Source: Vibrio algicola (GTDB lineage Bacteria > Pseudomonadota > Gammaproteobacteria > Enterobacterales > Vibrionaceae). From it: a DNA stretch of 64,000 nucleotides. Below the pieces are notes generated by a model. The model did not search any database and was not told the origin of the DNA. It saw only the letters and a list, made by a program, of their open reading frames with translations. The translations under genes and the position numbers were made by a program. Location: NCBI RefSeq assembly GCF_009601765.2, contig NZ_CP045699.1, positions 2,046,001 through 2,110,000 on the forward strand, written 5' to 3'. This document shows, piece by piece, positions 57,175 to 64,000 of the stretch; position 1 is the stretch's first letter, and every line of letters begins with the position of its first letter.

Positions 57175-58210
57175 CAATCAACCCCATAAAGAGCATCACC
57201 ATACCACCGCCACGATCAAGCGGATTGTTATTACAGCAGGTGAGCCGGCTGGTATTGGTCCAGACCTGGTTTTAGCTTTATCTCAAAGCGATTGGCCACA
57301 TCAATTGATTGTCTGCGCCGACAAAAATATGTTACAACAGCGCGCACAATTGTTAGGGATCAAAGTCAATTTACTCGATTATCAAGCCAAGCAACCAGTC
57401 TGCGCTTCTATTGCAGGGCAATTATACGTTCAGCATATCGAGGCTTCGGTTGAAGTAGTGGCAGGCGAACTGAATGAAGCCAATGGGCATTATGTACTTA
57501 AAACCTTAGAGCACGCTTGCCAAGGCTGTATTAGTAAAGAATTTGATGCCTTAGTTACAGGTCCGGTACATAAAGGTGTAATCAATCGCGCTGGTGTGGC
57601 ATTTAGTGGCCATACCGAATTTTTTGCCGAGCAATCCAATACCCCATTGGTGGTTATGATGCTGGCAACCGAAGGTTTACGCGTGGCTTTAGTCACCACT
57701 CATATTCCGTTAGCTTATGTTAGCCAAGCGGTTACTGCCGAACGCTTAGAAAGCATCATCCGAATTTTACATACTGATTTGGTGACCAAATTTGGTATTG
57801 AAAAACCATCGATCTATGTGTGTGGTCTTAATCCACATGCCGGTGAAGATGGCTGTTTAGGGCGTGAAGAGATTGAAACCATCAGCCCGACACTGGAAAA
57901 ACTTAAACAACAAGATGGCATGGATTTAGTTGGCCCATTACCTGCCGACACCATCTTTAATGCTAAATACTTGGAACAAGCTGATACAGTATTAGCTATG
58001 TACCACGATCAAGGCCTACCTGTACTAAAATACAAAGGCTTTGGTAATTCAGTCAACATTACCTTAGGTCTGCCTTTTATACGCACCTCAGTTGATCATG
58101 GGACTGCACTTGATTTAGCCGGCACAGGGAAAGCCGACATTGGCAGTTTTTTAACTGCTATCACCCACGCTTTAGAGCTTGCTGAAAGCTCTAGCACTAA
58201 CCGCATTTAA
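57164..58210 (+). CDS. pdxA: 4-hydroxythreonine-4-phosphate dehydrogenase
   Basis: NAD-dependent step of the DXP-dependent pyridoxal phosphate pathway. Length 348 residues from the ATG at 57164 inside the end of surA, preceded by CAAGGTACG. An open extension of 38 codons overlaps surA in another frame and is spurious. Motifs: [12 protein letters not shown] (about 25-36), [22 protein letters not shown], the metal-binding [16 protein letters not shown] and [14 protein letters not shown]. The N-terminal lead rich in Asn/Gln/His (about 20 residues) is longer than in E. coli. Confidence 0.94.
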   Translation: MQNNNQPHKEHHHTTATIKRIVITAGEPAGIGPDLVLALSQSDWPHQLIVCADKNMLQQRAQLLGIKVNLLDYQAKQPVCASIAGQLYVQHIEASVEVVAGELNEANGHYVLKTLEHACQGCISKEFDALVTGPVHKGVINRAGVAFSGHTEFFAEQSNTPLVVMMLATEGLRVALVTTHIPLAYVSQAVTAERLESIIRILHTDLVTKFGIEKPSIYVCGLNPHAGEDGCLGREEIETISPTLEKLKQQDGMDLVGPLPADTIFNAKYLEQADTVLAMYHDQGLPVLKYKGFGNSVNITLGLPFIRTSVDHGTALDLAGTGKADIGSFLTAITHALELAESSSTNRI

Positions 58211-58257
58211 AGCCTATCTTTAATGGTGTTAGTTTTATTAAAAAATGAGAAATATTA

Positions 58258-59094
58258 ATGAGTAATGATGTCCATCTAGGTCATAAAGCGCGTAAGCGTT
58301 TTGGTCAAAACTTCCTTCATGACCCTTATATTATTGACGGTATTGTATCGGCAATTAACCCACTACCTGGGCAAAACTTGGTCGAAATTGGTCCTGGCCT
58401 TGGCGCAATTACAGAGCCGGTTGGACGTGAAGTTGATAAACTGACCGTGATTGAACTAGATAGAGATCTAGCAGAACGGCTACGCAACCACCCTGAACTG
58501 GCAAGTAAAATCACCATTCATGAGGGCGATGCGATGCGTTTTGACTTTAACCAACTGGTGAAGCCAAACAATAAACTGCGCATTTTCGGCAACTTGCCAT
58601 ATAACATCTCAACCCCATTAATGTTCCACTTGTTTGAATTCCATAGTGATATTCAAGACATGCACTTTATGTTGCAAAAAGAAGTGGTTAATCGCTTAGC
58701 GGCGGGCCCGGGCTCAAAAGCTTATGGTCGCTTAACTGTGATGGCGCAATATTATTGCCAAGTGATGCCGGTATTAGAAGTGCCACCGACGGCTTTTATT
58801 CCGCCGCCAAAGGTAGATTCAGCCGTGGTTCGCTTAATGCCATACGAAGTGCTTCCGCATCCGACCACTAGCTTAAAATGGCTAGAACGTGTATGCCGTG
58901 AAGGTTTTAACCAACGTCGTAAAACCGTACGTAACTGTTTTAAAAACCTGGCGACAGTGGAAGAACTCGAACAAGTGGGAATTAATCCAAGCGTTCGTCC
59001 TGAGAACTTAACTTTGGTGCAGTTTGTCGATTTAGCTAATTACCTTCACGCTAGATCAGGTTCGCCTGAAGCGCAGTCAGACGCTGAAGAATAA
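58258..59094 (+). CDS. rsmA: 16S rRNA (A1518/A1519) dimethyltransferase
   Basis: KsgA: dimethylates two adjacent adenosines near the 3' end of 16S rRNA during small-subunit maturation. Length 278 residues. SAM-binding motif [14 protein letters not shown] (about residues 42-55), acidic motif VIELDRDLA, catalytic [14 protein letters not shown] (about 116-129) and the C-terminal helix bundle with [10 protein letters not shown]. It begins 47 bases after pdxA in the conserved lptD-surA-pdxA-ksgA-apaGH order. Its loss confers kasugamycin resistance in E. coli (known). Confidence 0.95.
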   Translation: MSNDVHLGHKARKRFGQNFLHDPYIIDGIVSAINPLPGQNLVEIGPGLGAITEPVGREVDKLTVIELDRDLAERLRNHPELASKITIHEGDAMRFDFNQLVKPNNKLRIFGNLPYNISTPLMFHLFEFHSDIQDMHFMLQKEVVNRLAAGPGSKAYGRLTVMAQYYCQVMPVLEVPPTAFIPPPKVDSAVVRLMPYEVLPHPTTSLKWLERVCREGFNQRRKTVRNCFKNLATVEELEQVGINPSVRPENLTLVQFVDLANYLHARSGSPEAQSDAEE

Positions 59095-59302
59095 GCTTAA
59101 ATCAATGCTTCTAATTTATTGCCTTTCGCTTTTGATTGAATAATTAAAATGCGAATGATGCTAGAACGTTAAGAATTGAAAGCTCGCAAGGTCGTTTACC
59201 CCATTAGCCAAACTTGTTTCGGTGATTGGGGTAAACCCTAGATACCCTAACAACCAATACTGAAAGACAAAACATACCTTCCCCTAAGGATAGGAGAACT
59301 CC

Positions 59303-59686
59303 ATGCCAGCAGTTTCGACCCCTTGTATTAAATGCCAAGTGCATACCCGTTACATTCCTCAGCAATCTCAACCGGAACAACACCGTTATGTATTTGCCTA
59401 TACCATCACTATCCGTAATTTAAGCCAGCAAAGCGTACAACTACAGACTCGACGTTGGTTAATTACCGATGCAAATGGCAAGCAATTAAGTATTGAAGGT
59501 GAAGGCGTGGTCGGCGAGCAACCTGTGATTGAATCGATGCAAGAATACACTTATACCAGTGGTACTGCGATTGAAACGCCGGTTGGTGTTATGCAAGGTC
59601 ATTACGGCATGCTCGATGAACAAGGACAGGCATTCATTACTGAAATTGAACCGTTCCGCTTAGCCATTCCCAACATTTTAAACTAG
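59303..59686 (+). CDS. apaG: ApaG, Co2+/Mg2+ efflux-associated Fn3-like protein
   Basis: Small beta-sandwich protein of 127 residues (E. coli 125). It has [19 protein letters not shown] near residue 35, [22 protein letters not shown] with the GxGxxG-type loop (near 75) and [12 protein letters not shown]. The biochemical role is unresolved; it is linked genetically to cobalt resistance and Ap4A metabolism. It is nine bases upstream of apaH and probably co-translated. GGATAGGAGAACTCC gives a good ribosome site. Confidence 0.94.
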   Translation: MPAVSTPCIKCQVHTRYIPQQSQPEQHRYVFAYTITIRNLSQQSVQLQTRRWLITDANGKQLSIEGEGVVGEQPVIESMQEYTYTSGTAIETPVGVMQGHYGMLDEQGQAFITEIEPFRLAIPNILN

Positions 59687-59695
59687 AGAGGCCTT

Positions 59696-60529
59696 GTGGC
59701 GACTTATATTGTCGGTGATATTCAAGGATGCTTGGATGAATTGCAAAAACTACTCCAACAAGTGGCCTTTGATCCTAAAATCGATACGCTCTGGCTGGCG
59801 GGCGATCTTGTGGCTCGCGGGCCTAAATCACTCGAGACGCTGCGTTTTGTACGCTCTTTAGGCTCAGCTGCTCGTTGTATATTAGGCAATCATGATCTGC
59901 ATTTACTGGCCGTGCATCTTGGTTTATTCCCTTGTAAAACAAAAGATAAAACTGCTGATATTTTTGCCGCGCCTGATAGAAATGAGTTAATGGATTGGTT
60001 ACGCCAACAACCATTATTGGCCGAACATGATCAATTTGTGATGTGCCATGCTGGTATTTCGCCACAATGGGATCTCACAGATGCACGTCAAGCATCAGCG
60101 CAGATTTCCACTCACTTACAAGGTGAAAAATGGCCTTGGCTAATCGAAAATATGTATTGTGATCAACCGACTAAATGGGATCCGATGCTACAAGGCCTAG
60201 ATCGCTTACGTTATAGCATCAATGCTTTTACCCGCATGCGATTTTGCCAGTCAGATGGTGAGCTTAATTTAGAATGCAAACTGCCACCAGAGCAAGCCAG
60301 CAGCAATGGTTTAGTGCCTTGGTTTCAAGTACCTAATCGTACTCCATTGGAAAAAACTGTCATTTTTGGTCATTGGGCATCATTAATGGGCTGTCATGAT
60401 AAGCAAGCGAACGTGATTGGATTGGATACCGGATGCGTATGGGGAGAGTATCTCTCGATGCTATGTTGGGAAGATCAGCAGGTATTTACTCAAGATAACC
60501 TAACTCAAACACCCAAAAAAACCAAATAA
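59696..60529 (+). CDS. apaH: Symmetrical bis(5'-nucleosyl)-tetraphosphatase
   Basis: It hydrolyses Ap4A to two ADP and removes Np4 caps from RNA in E. coli. Length 277 residues from a GTG start with GAGAGG upstream. It is a metallophosphatase with GDIQGCLDEL (7-16), GDLVARGPKS, LGNHDLHL (about 62-69), CHAGISPQW and FGHWASLMG. The C-terminus ends TPKKTK, and its stop codon lies within a 9-base tandem repeat. Confidence 0.95.
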   Translation: MATYIVGDIQGCLDELQKLLQQVAFDPKIDTLWLAGDLVARGPKSLETLRFVRSLGSAARCILGNHDLHLLAVHLGLFPCKTKDKTADIFAAPDRNELMDWLRQQPLLAEHDQFVMCHAGISPQWDLTDARQASAQISTHLQGEKWPWLIENMYCDQPTKWDPMLQGLDRLRYSINAFTRMRFCQSDGELNLECKLPPEQASSNGLVPWFQVPNRTPLEKTVIFGHWASLMGCHDKQANVIGLDTGCVWGEYLSMLCWEDQQVFTQDNLTQTPKKTK

Positions 60530-60559
60530 ACCAAATAAACCAAATAAACCAAATAAACC
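60522..60559 (+). repeat. Tandem 9-bp repeat across the apaH stop
   Basis: Four copies of CCAAATAAA (60522-60557) plus CC. The first copy provides the apaH stop TAA; the others lie in the 3' untranslated region. Confidence 0.9.
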
Positions 60560-60664
60560 ATTGATAGTATTTAATTTATAACCGTATTGCTGATGTTCTA
60601 TTTTTACGTATTGTGGCCAACACAAAAAATCAGTAACACAGTAGAGCAAAGCAACAAAGCGGCT

Positions 60665-61732
60665 CTAAGTAAAATTTGAAGACTTGGTGAGATTCAAAGC
60701 TAACATAATCATACGGCGCAACTTGGCCAGCTCTTCAATAAGTTGCACATTTAACCACACATAGCCATACAATGAAGTATCGTGCTGGGATTTATCTAAC
60801 AAGCTTTTCACTTCTTCAATTGCTTCATTCATATTGTCAAAATGCCACTCTCCCCCTTCAATCTCTCCGGTTTTCAGCATATGAGATAATTGATATAAGG
60901 TTTTTTCGGTCGCTTGATGACTTATCTTTAAACTTTTAGCCTGAATTAAAGCTAAATGATGGTGGCGGTCTTGCCAATAAATATCCGACAATTTATCGAC
61001 AGTATATAGACAGTTCACCATACTGCTTTGAATGCTACTTAATAAACTAGAGCTTAAATGTGTTTCTGCCGCCGAAGGCGAAACTAAGCTGCGATTACGA
61101 ATAATGTTACCCAACATTTCTTTTTGTCTTGCTTGTAGGCGAGGACGCTCAACCACGTTAGGTGATAATAATGTATGGTGCAGCGTAGCAATTTGAAGTA
61201 AATGCTCACTGACATTTAATCGCCAGTGAATAAAGGCACGTTGGGGGAAAATACTGCAACATAACAACGCAAATGCTGAGCCAAAAATCACATCACCACT
61301 GCGCCATAATGCCTGTTCAAACTCGCCACTATGCGCCCCTAACACCACTGCTAAAGTAATACCAATCAATAGACCGGCGTAAGGCCGCTTACCTAATGCA
61401 AGGTAGCCGCACAAAAACATAATAATCGCACACCACAACATCAATAATGGGGTTGAAAAGGTTTCTAGGTATAAAGCCACCATGCCCGATGCCGCACCGA
61501 TACAGGTTCCGAGTACTCGTTGAATCGCGCGAGGAAAGACATTCCCCCAATAAGAAATAGGCCCCATCACCACCACTAATGTGATCAATGGCCAAGTGCT
61601 GTCTGGAATATCAAGTAAGCGTGTTATAGCTAACATCATCACAAACGCAAGTGCAATACGAGCGCCATGTACAAAGCGATAATATTTAAATATCCAAAGC
61701 TCTAAGGGAGAAACCGCGCTATTAAGACGCAT
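60665..61732 (-). CDS. FUSC-family inner-membrane protein (YeeA-like)
   Basis: Protein of 355 residues. The N-terminal half has about six membrane helices (ARIALAFVMMLAITRLL, WPLITLVVVMGPISYWGNVF, LMLWCAIIMFLCGYLALG, GLLIGITLAVVLGAHSGEF). The C-terminal half (about 170-355) is a cytoplasmic helical region with predicted coiled-coil character. The size and the WPLITLVVVMG segment fit FUSC/aromatic acid exporter-type proteins such as E. coli YeeA (352 residues). It may export weak acids; the substrate is unknown. It converges with apaH and follows folA on the same strand. Confidence 0.75.
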   Translation of the reverse strand: MRLNSAVSPLELWIFKYYRFVHGARIALAFVMMLAITRLLDIPDSTWPLITLVVVMGPISYWGNVFPRAIQRVLGTCIGAASGMVALYLETFSTPLLMLWCAIIMFLCGYLALGKRPYAGLLIGITLAVVLGAHSGEFEQALWRSGDVIFGSAFALLCCSIFPQRAFIHWRLNVSEHLLQIATLHHTLLSPNVVERPRLQARQKEMLGNIIRNRSLVSPSAAETHLSSSLLSSIQSSMVNCLYTVDKLSDIYWQDRHHHLALIQAKSLKISHQATEKTLYQLSHMLKTGEIEGGEWHFDNMNEAIEEVKSLLDKSQHDTSLYGYVWLNVQLIEELAKLRRMIMLALNLTKSSNFT

Positions 61733-61751
61733 TAATTACCTTCAATTATTA

Positions 61752-62234
61752 TTATTTTCGTTCTAAGCAAACAAATTGCATCGAATAACCGTTTTTGTCA
61801 TCAGCGGCATAAGTTTCATTTTGAATTTCATGCCAACCTTTGCCCCAATCAGGAAATTGAGTATCACCATCAAGATCAGCGTCAATATAAGTTAAGTAAA
61901 GTCGATCAGAAAAAGCTAAACAAGCTTGGTAGATACTGCCACCACCAATGATCATCAACTCATCAACGTTACCGGCGGCCTCTTTTGCTTGTTCAATGCT
62001 GGACACCGTAGTCACACCTTCAATGAATAAGGTCTTATCTCGACTGATCACAATGTTCATTCTGCCTGGTAATGGGCGACCTATTGAATCATAGGTTTTT
62101 CTTCCCATCACTACTGGCTTACCTAAGGTGCAACGTTTAAACCAAGCAAAATCAGCCGGAAGGTGCCAAGGCATTTGATTATCCTTGCCAATCACTCGAT
62201 TGTTCGCCATTGCGGCTATCATGCTAATTTTCAC
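61752..62234 (-). CDS. folA: Dihydrofolate reductase
   Basis: It reduces dihydrofolate to tetrahydrofolate with NADPH and is the trimethoprim target. Length 160 residues (E. coli 159). MIAAMANNRVIGKDNQMPWH has the Met20-loop region, LPADFAWF carries the catalytic Asp27, VVMGRKTYDSIGRPLPGR and MIIGGGSIYQ bind NADPH, and QFPDWGKGWHEI leads to the C-terminus. The promoter lies in the short gap from yjjB. Confidence 0.96.
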   Translation of the reverse strand: MKISMIAAMANNRVIGKDNQMPWHLPADFAWFKRCTLGKPVVMGRKTYDSIGRPLPGRMNIVISRDKTLFIEGVTTVSSIEQAKEAAGNVDELMIIGGGSIYQACLAFSDRLYLTYIDADLDGDTQFPDWGKGWHEIQNETYAADDKNGYSMQFVCLERK

Positions 62235-62270
62235 GCACTATCCATCCTTCAACAGTTAAATATCAGAGGA

Positions 62271-62735
62271 TTATACCACTGACTTACGCCGATAAAATAA
62301 TAATCCCGGCATCGCGAGTCCAATCGCTAAACTGGCAATGATAAATATCGCCTGTAAAAAATTATCGATTAATATTGCTAGTAATTCAGGGCTATAACCG
62401 ACATGACTCAACTCAACCACTGCGATCATGGCTTTAAAGGCATAAACCCCAGGGATCATTGGGATCATCGCCGCCACAGTGAATACTTTCGGATGAGCTA
62501 AGAATCGGTGCGACCAATGCACCCCCACCATCCCCACTAAAGTCGCGGCGCATAATGTCGCCCATTCAATCGGTACGCCATAGTGCAAAAGTAAAAAACG
62601 AGTGCCATGACCAAGCGCCCCACCCAGTGCGCAATACTTTAACGCTTTAACCGGCACATTAAACACCAAAGCAAAACCGACCGCTGGAATAGAAGCAAAA
62701 AACATATCATTGAGCAGTGCGAGTAATAGATCCAT
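62271..62735 (-). CDS. yjjB: Threonine/serine exporter-type membrane protein, small part (YjjB)
   Basis: Membrane protein of 154 residues (E. coli YjjB 157) of the ThrE_2/DUF3815 family, with four to five helices (FFASIPAVGFALVF, YCALGGALGHGTRFLLLHYG, ATLVGMVGVHWS, TVAAMIPMIPGVYAFKA). I use the ATG at 62735, which overlaps the yjjP stop as TAATG; an ATG six codons earlier is possible. With YjjP it forms the split equivalent of the single-chain ThrE exporter. E. coli YjjPB exports succinate (known); the substrate here is open. Confidence 0.88.
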   Translation of the reverse strand: MDLLLALLNDMFFASIPAVGFALVFNVPVKALKYCALGGALGHGTRFLLLHYGVPIEWATLCAATLVGMVGVHWSHRFLAHPKVFTVAAMIPMIPGVYAFKAMIAVVELSHVGYSPELLAILIDNFLQAIFIIASLAIGLAMPGLLFYRRKSVV

Positions 62736-63508
62736 TAGTGTACCCACCCCCATGCACCAGTGAGCGTCATCGCACCCACAATACCAATACTGGTCGCCAA
62801 GGTCAGTAATGTTGCCATCACAAAACGAGCGATTCCCATATTAATATAACCTTTGAGCATATCGGCGGCGGCATTAATTAACGGAAAGCCTGGCACCATC
62901 ATTAACACTGAGGAAGCCATAGGAAGAAAAGGGTGACTACCGATTTGATAAATCACCGCTTGTGAGGATATTAATGTGATAACAAAAGAAGTGACGGCAA
63001 AATTAAGCAACGGATTAAAATTTCGGTGAGCTATTTCTTGTCGCACAATCATACCAATCGCTGAGGCGACAAATGTGATAGCAAAGGCAATGCGATCCCC
63101 ACCCGCAAGGTGCGAAAAAGCGGCACAGGATAAACCTATCATTAAAACCACAATCCAACGGTTATGGCGCTTAGGCTTGATTTGTTCGAGTTTATGTTGA
63201 GCTAAGGTAAAATCAAGCACGCGACGCTCAACCATAATACAGATATGTTGAATATCGGTCACAACCGACATATTAATCCCTCGGTCAGGGCTGCGTCTAA
63301 CCGTAGTCACGCAGTTATCATCCATAATGGTGGTGATAATAATAGAACTGGCCGATAACGACACTTCGACTTCTTCCATTCCGCAGGCTAAACCTAAACG
63401 GCGAGTGATATCGGCCACCACCGTGCTTTCCGCGCCGTGGGCTAATAACATCTGTCCCGCATTGATGATAAAGCGGGTTATATTTTTCTGATTTGCTTCC
63501 ATTGCCAA
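62735..63508 (-). CDS. yjjP: Threonine/serine exporter-type membrane protein, large part (YjjP)
   Basis: Protein of 257 residues (E. coli YjjP 256). A cytoplasmic N-terminal region of about 115 residues (INAGQMLLAHGAESTVVADI; VEVSLSASSIIITTIMD) is related to hydrolase-like folds. It is followed by five helices with PFLPMASSVLMMVPGFPLIN (about 190-209). The family is ThrE/DUF1212. Translational coupling to yjjB by TAATG supports a joint transporter. The start may be the ATG two codons later (63502). Confidence 0.87.
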   Translation of the reverse strand: MAMEANQKNITRFIINAGQMLLAHGAESTVVADITRRLGLACGMEEVEVSLSASSIIITTIMDDNCVTTVRRSPDRGINMSVVTDIQHICIMVERRVLDFTLAQHKLEQIKPKRHNRWIVVLMIGLSCAAFSHLAGGDRIAFAITFVASAIGMIVRQEIAHRNFNPLLNFAVTSFVITLISSQAVIYQIGSHPFLPMASSVLMMVPGFPLINAAADMLKGYINMGIARFVMATLLTLATSIGIVGAMTLTGAWGWVH

Positions 63509-63607
63509 TCACTCTTCCTCATTAAGAAATCAAACTAATAATAGGCTTCCTGCCTATCATTATTAGTGTGCATCACTACGAGATTGGAAAATATGATTTA
63601 AAATAAA

Positions 63608-63641
63608 AAAGCTGCAAATCTCAAAAGAGAATTGCAGCTTT
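63608..63641 (-). terminator. Terminator of obgE
   Basis: On the minus strand AAAGCTGCAA (from 63641) pairs with TTGCAGCTTT ending at 63608, followed by TTTTATTTT. Confidence 0.85.
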
Positions 63642-63670
63642 CTTGGTATCACTTCAGTTTAAGATGGGGA

Positions 63671-64000
63671 TTAGTCACGAACATAGATAACATGACCATC
63701 ATCTTCGTCATCATCATCCCAATCATCATCGTCCCACTCTTCAGTGATAACATCTTTACCACTGATCGCATCTTTATGGTAATCATCCCATTTGAAGTCG
63801 ACTTTCTCTTCTTCAACGGTCAGTTCCAATGCTTCTTTTGGCAACGATTCCATAAACTCAGCTAATTCGAAGCTCAGCTCTTTGGTGCCTAATTTATTGA
63901 TGGCTGAAATACGGGCTGTGCGGCCTTCCCAACCTAAAGCGTCGATGATCGTTTGGATCTTTTCGTCTGCTTCTTCTTCACTGATAAGATCCACTTTATT
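63671..64000 (-). CDS. obgE: GTPase ObgE/CgtA, C-terminal part (continues beyond the window)
   Basis: Only the last 109 codons are present. The first four, at the window edge, read NKVD, the G4 guanine-specificity motif. RTARISAINKLGTKELSFEL is the G5 region (SAI). An acidic tail follows: VDFKWDDYHKDAISG and WDDDDWDDDDEDDG near the end, like E. coli ObgE with its WDDYH and WDDDW blocks. It is an essential ribosome-assembly and stress GTPase. The frame is open to position 64000. Confidence 0.93.
   Translation of the reverse strand, partial: NKVDLISEEEADEKIQTIIDALGWEGRTARISAINKLGTKELSFELAEFMESLPKEALELTVEEEKVDFKWDDYHKDAISGKDVITEEWDDDDWDDDDEDDGHVIYVRD

Overview
The window is a stretch of Vibrionaceae main-chromosome sequence. 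The evidence is the complete chitin-oligosaccharide uptake and breakdown cluster known from Vibrio cholerae (VC0611-VC0620 type), the lptD-surA-pdxA-ksgA-apaG-apaH-folA-obgE order, a leuO/leuABCD/ilvIH cluster, and copies of the intergenic palindromic repeat common in vibrios. I do not assign a species.

Layout. 1-14722 (+): chitin oligosaccharide ABC transporter (binding protein, two permeases, two ATPases), then GH9 glucosaminidase, glucosamine kinase, GH20 hexosaminidase, GH94 chitobiose phosphorylase and a phosphohexomutase. Hairpins lie in most of the gaps between these genes. 14723-24600: an EmrD-like exporter, a HopJ-family protein, an FbpABC-type ferric iron importer with a possible Fur box, glnK-amtB behind a clear sigma-54/NtrC promoter, yacL and aphA. 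24600-33431: an accessory island that I read as a decayed Tn7-like transposon. It sits exactly 25 bp past the glmS stop codon. Its right end (TGTCGGAGGACAATAAAG plus three sites with a 20-bp period) and tnsA survive, but tnsB/C/D/E are gone. The cargo is a radical SAM protein, an SDR, an MDR oxidoreductase, a MATE pump, a LysR regulator, a rarA-like gene carrying two in-frame stops, and a frameshifted small gene. Matching TnsB-like sites near 24687-24817 mark a candidate left end. 33432-39435: glmS, a DeoR-family regulator and nagB, an amino-sugar switch that fits the chitin locus, then pykF. 39979-50230: ilvIH, leuO, an SH3 lipoprotein, and leuABCD behind a leucine leader peptide and attenuator. 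50441-64000: ampD/nadC, djlA, lptD-surA-pdxA-ksgA-apaG-apaH, a FUSC membrane protein, folA, the YjjB/YjjP pair and the C-terminal end of obgE, which runs off the window.

How the genes work together. Chitin oligosaccharides entering the periplasm would be imported, cut or phosphorolysed to GlcNAc, GlcN and GlcNAc-1-P, and passed as GlcNAc-6-P/GlcN-6-P to NagB. GlmS runs the opposite reaction, and both genes flank a single DeoR regulator. glnK-amtB, fbpABC and leuABCD each carry recognisable nitrogen, iron or leucine control sites.

The most notable points for a second look are the Tn7 relic at attTn7, two intergenic repeat families (one MITE-like, with terminal inverted repeats and CATGGATG hairpin loops), and the doubly nonsense-interrupted rarA.
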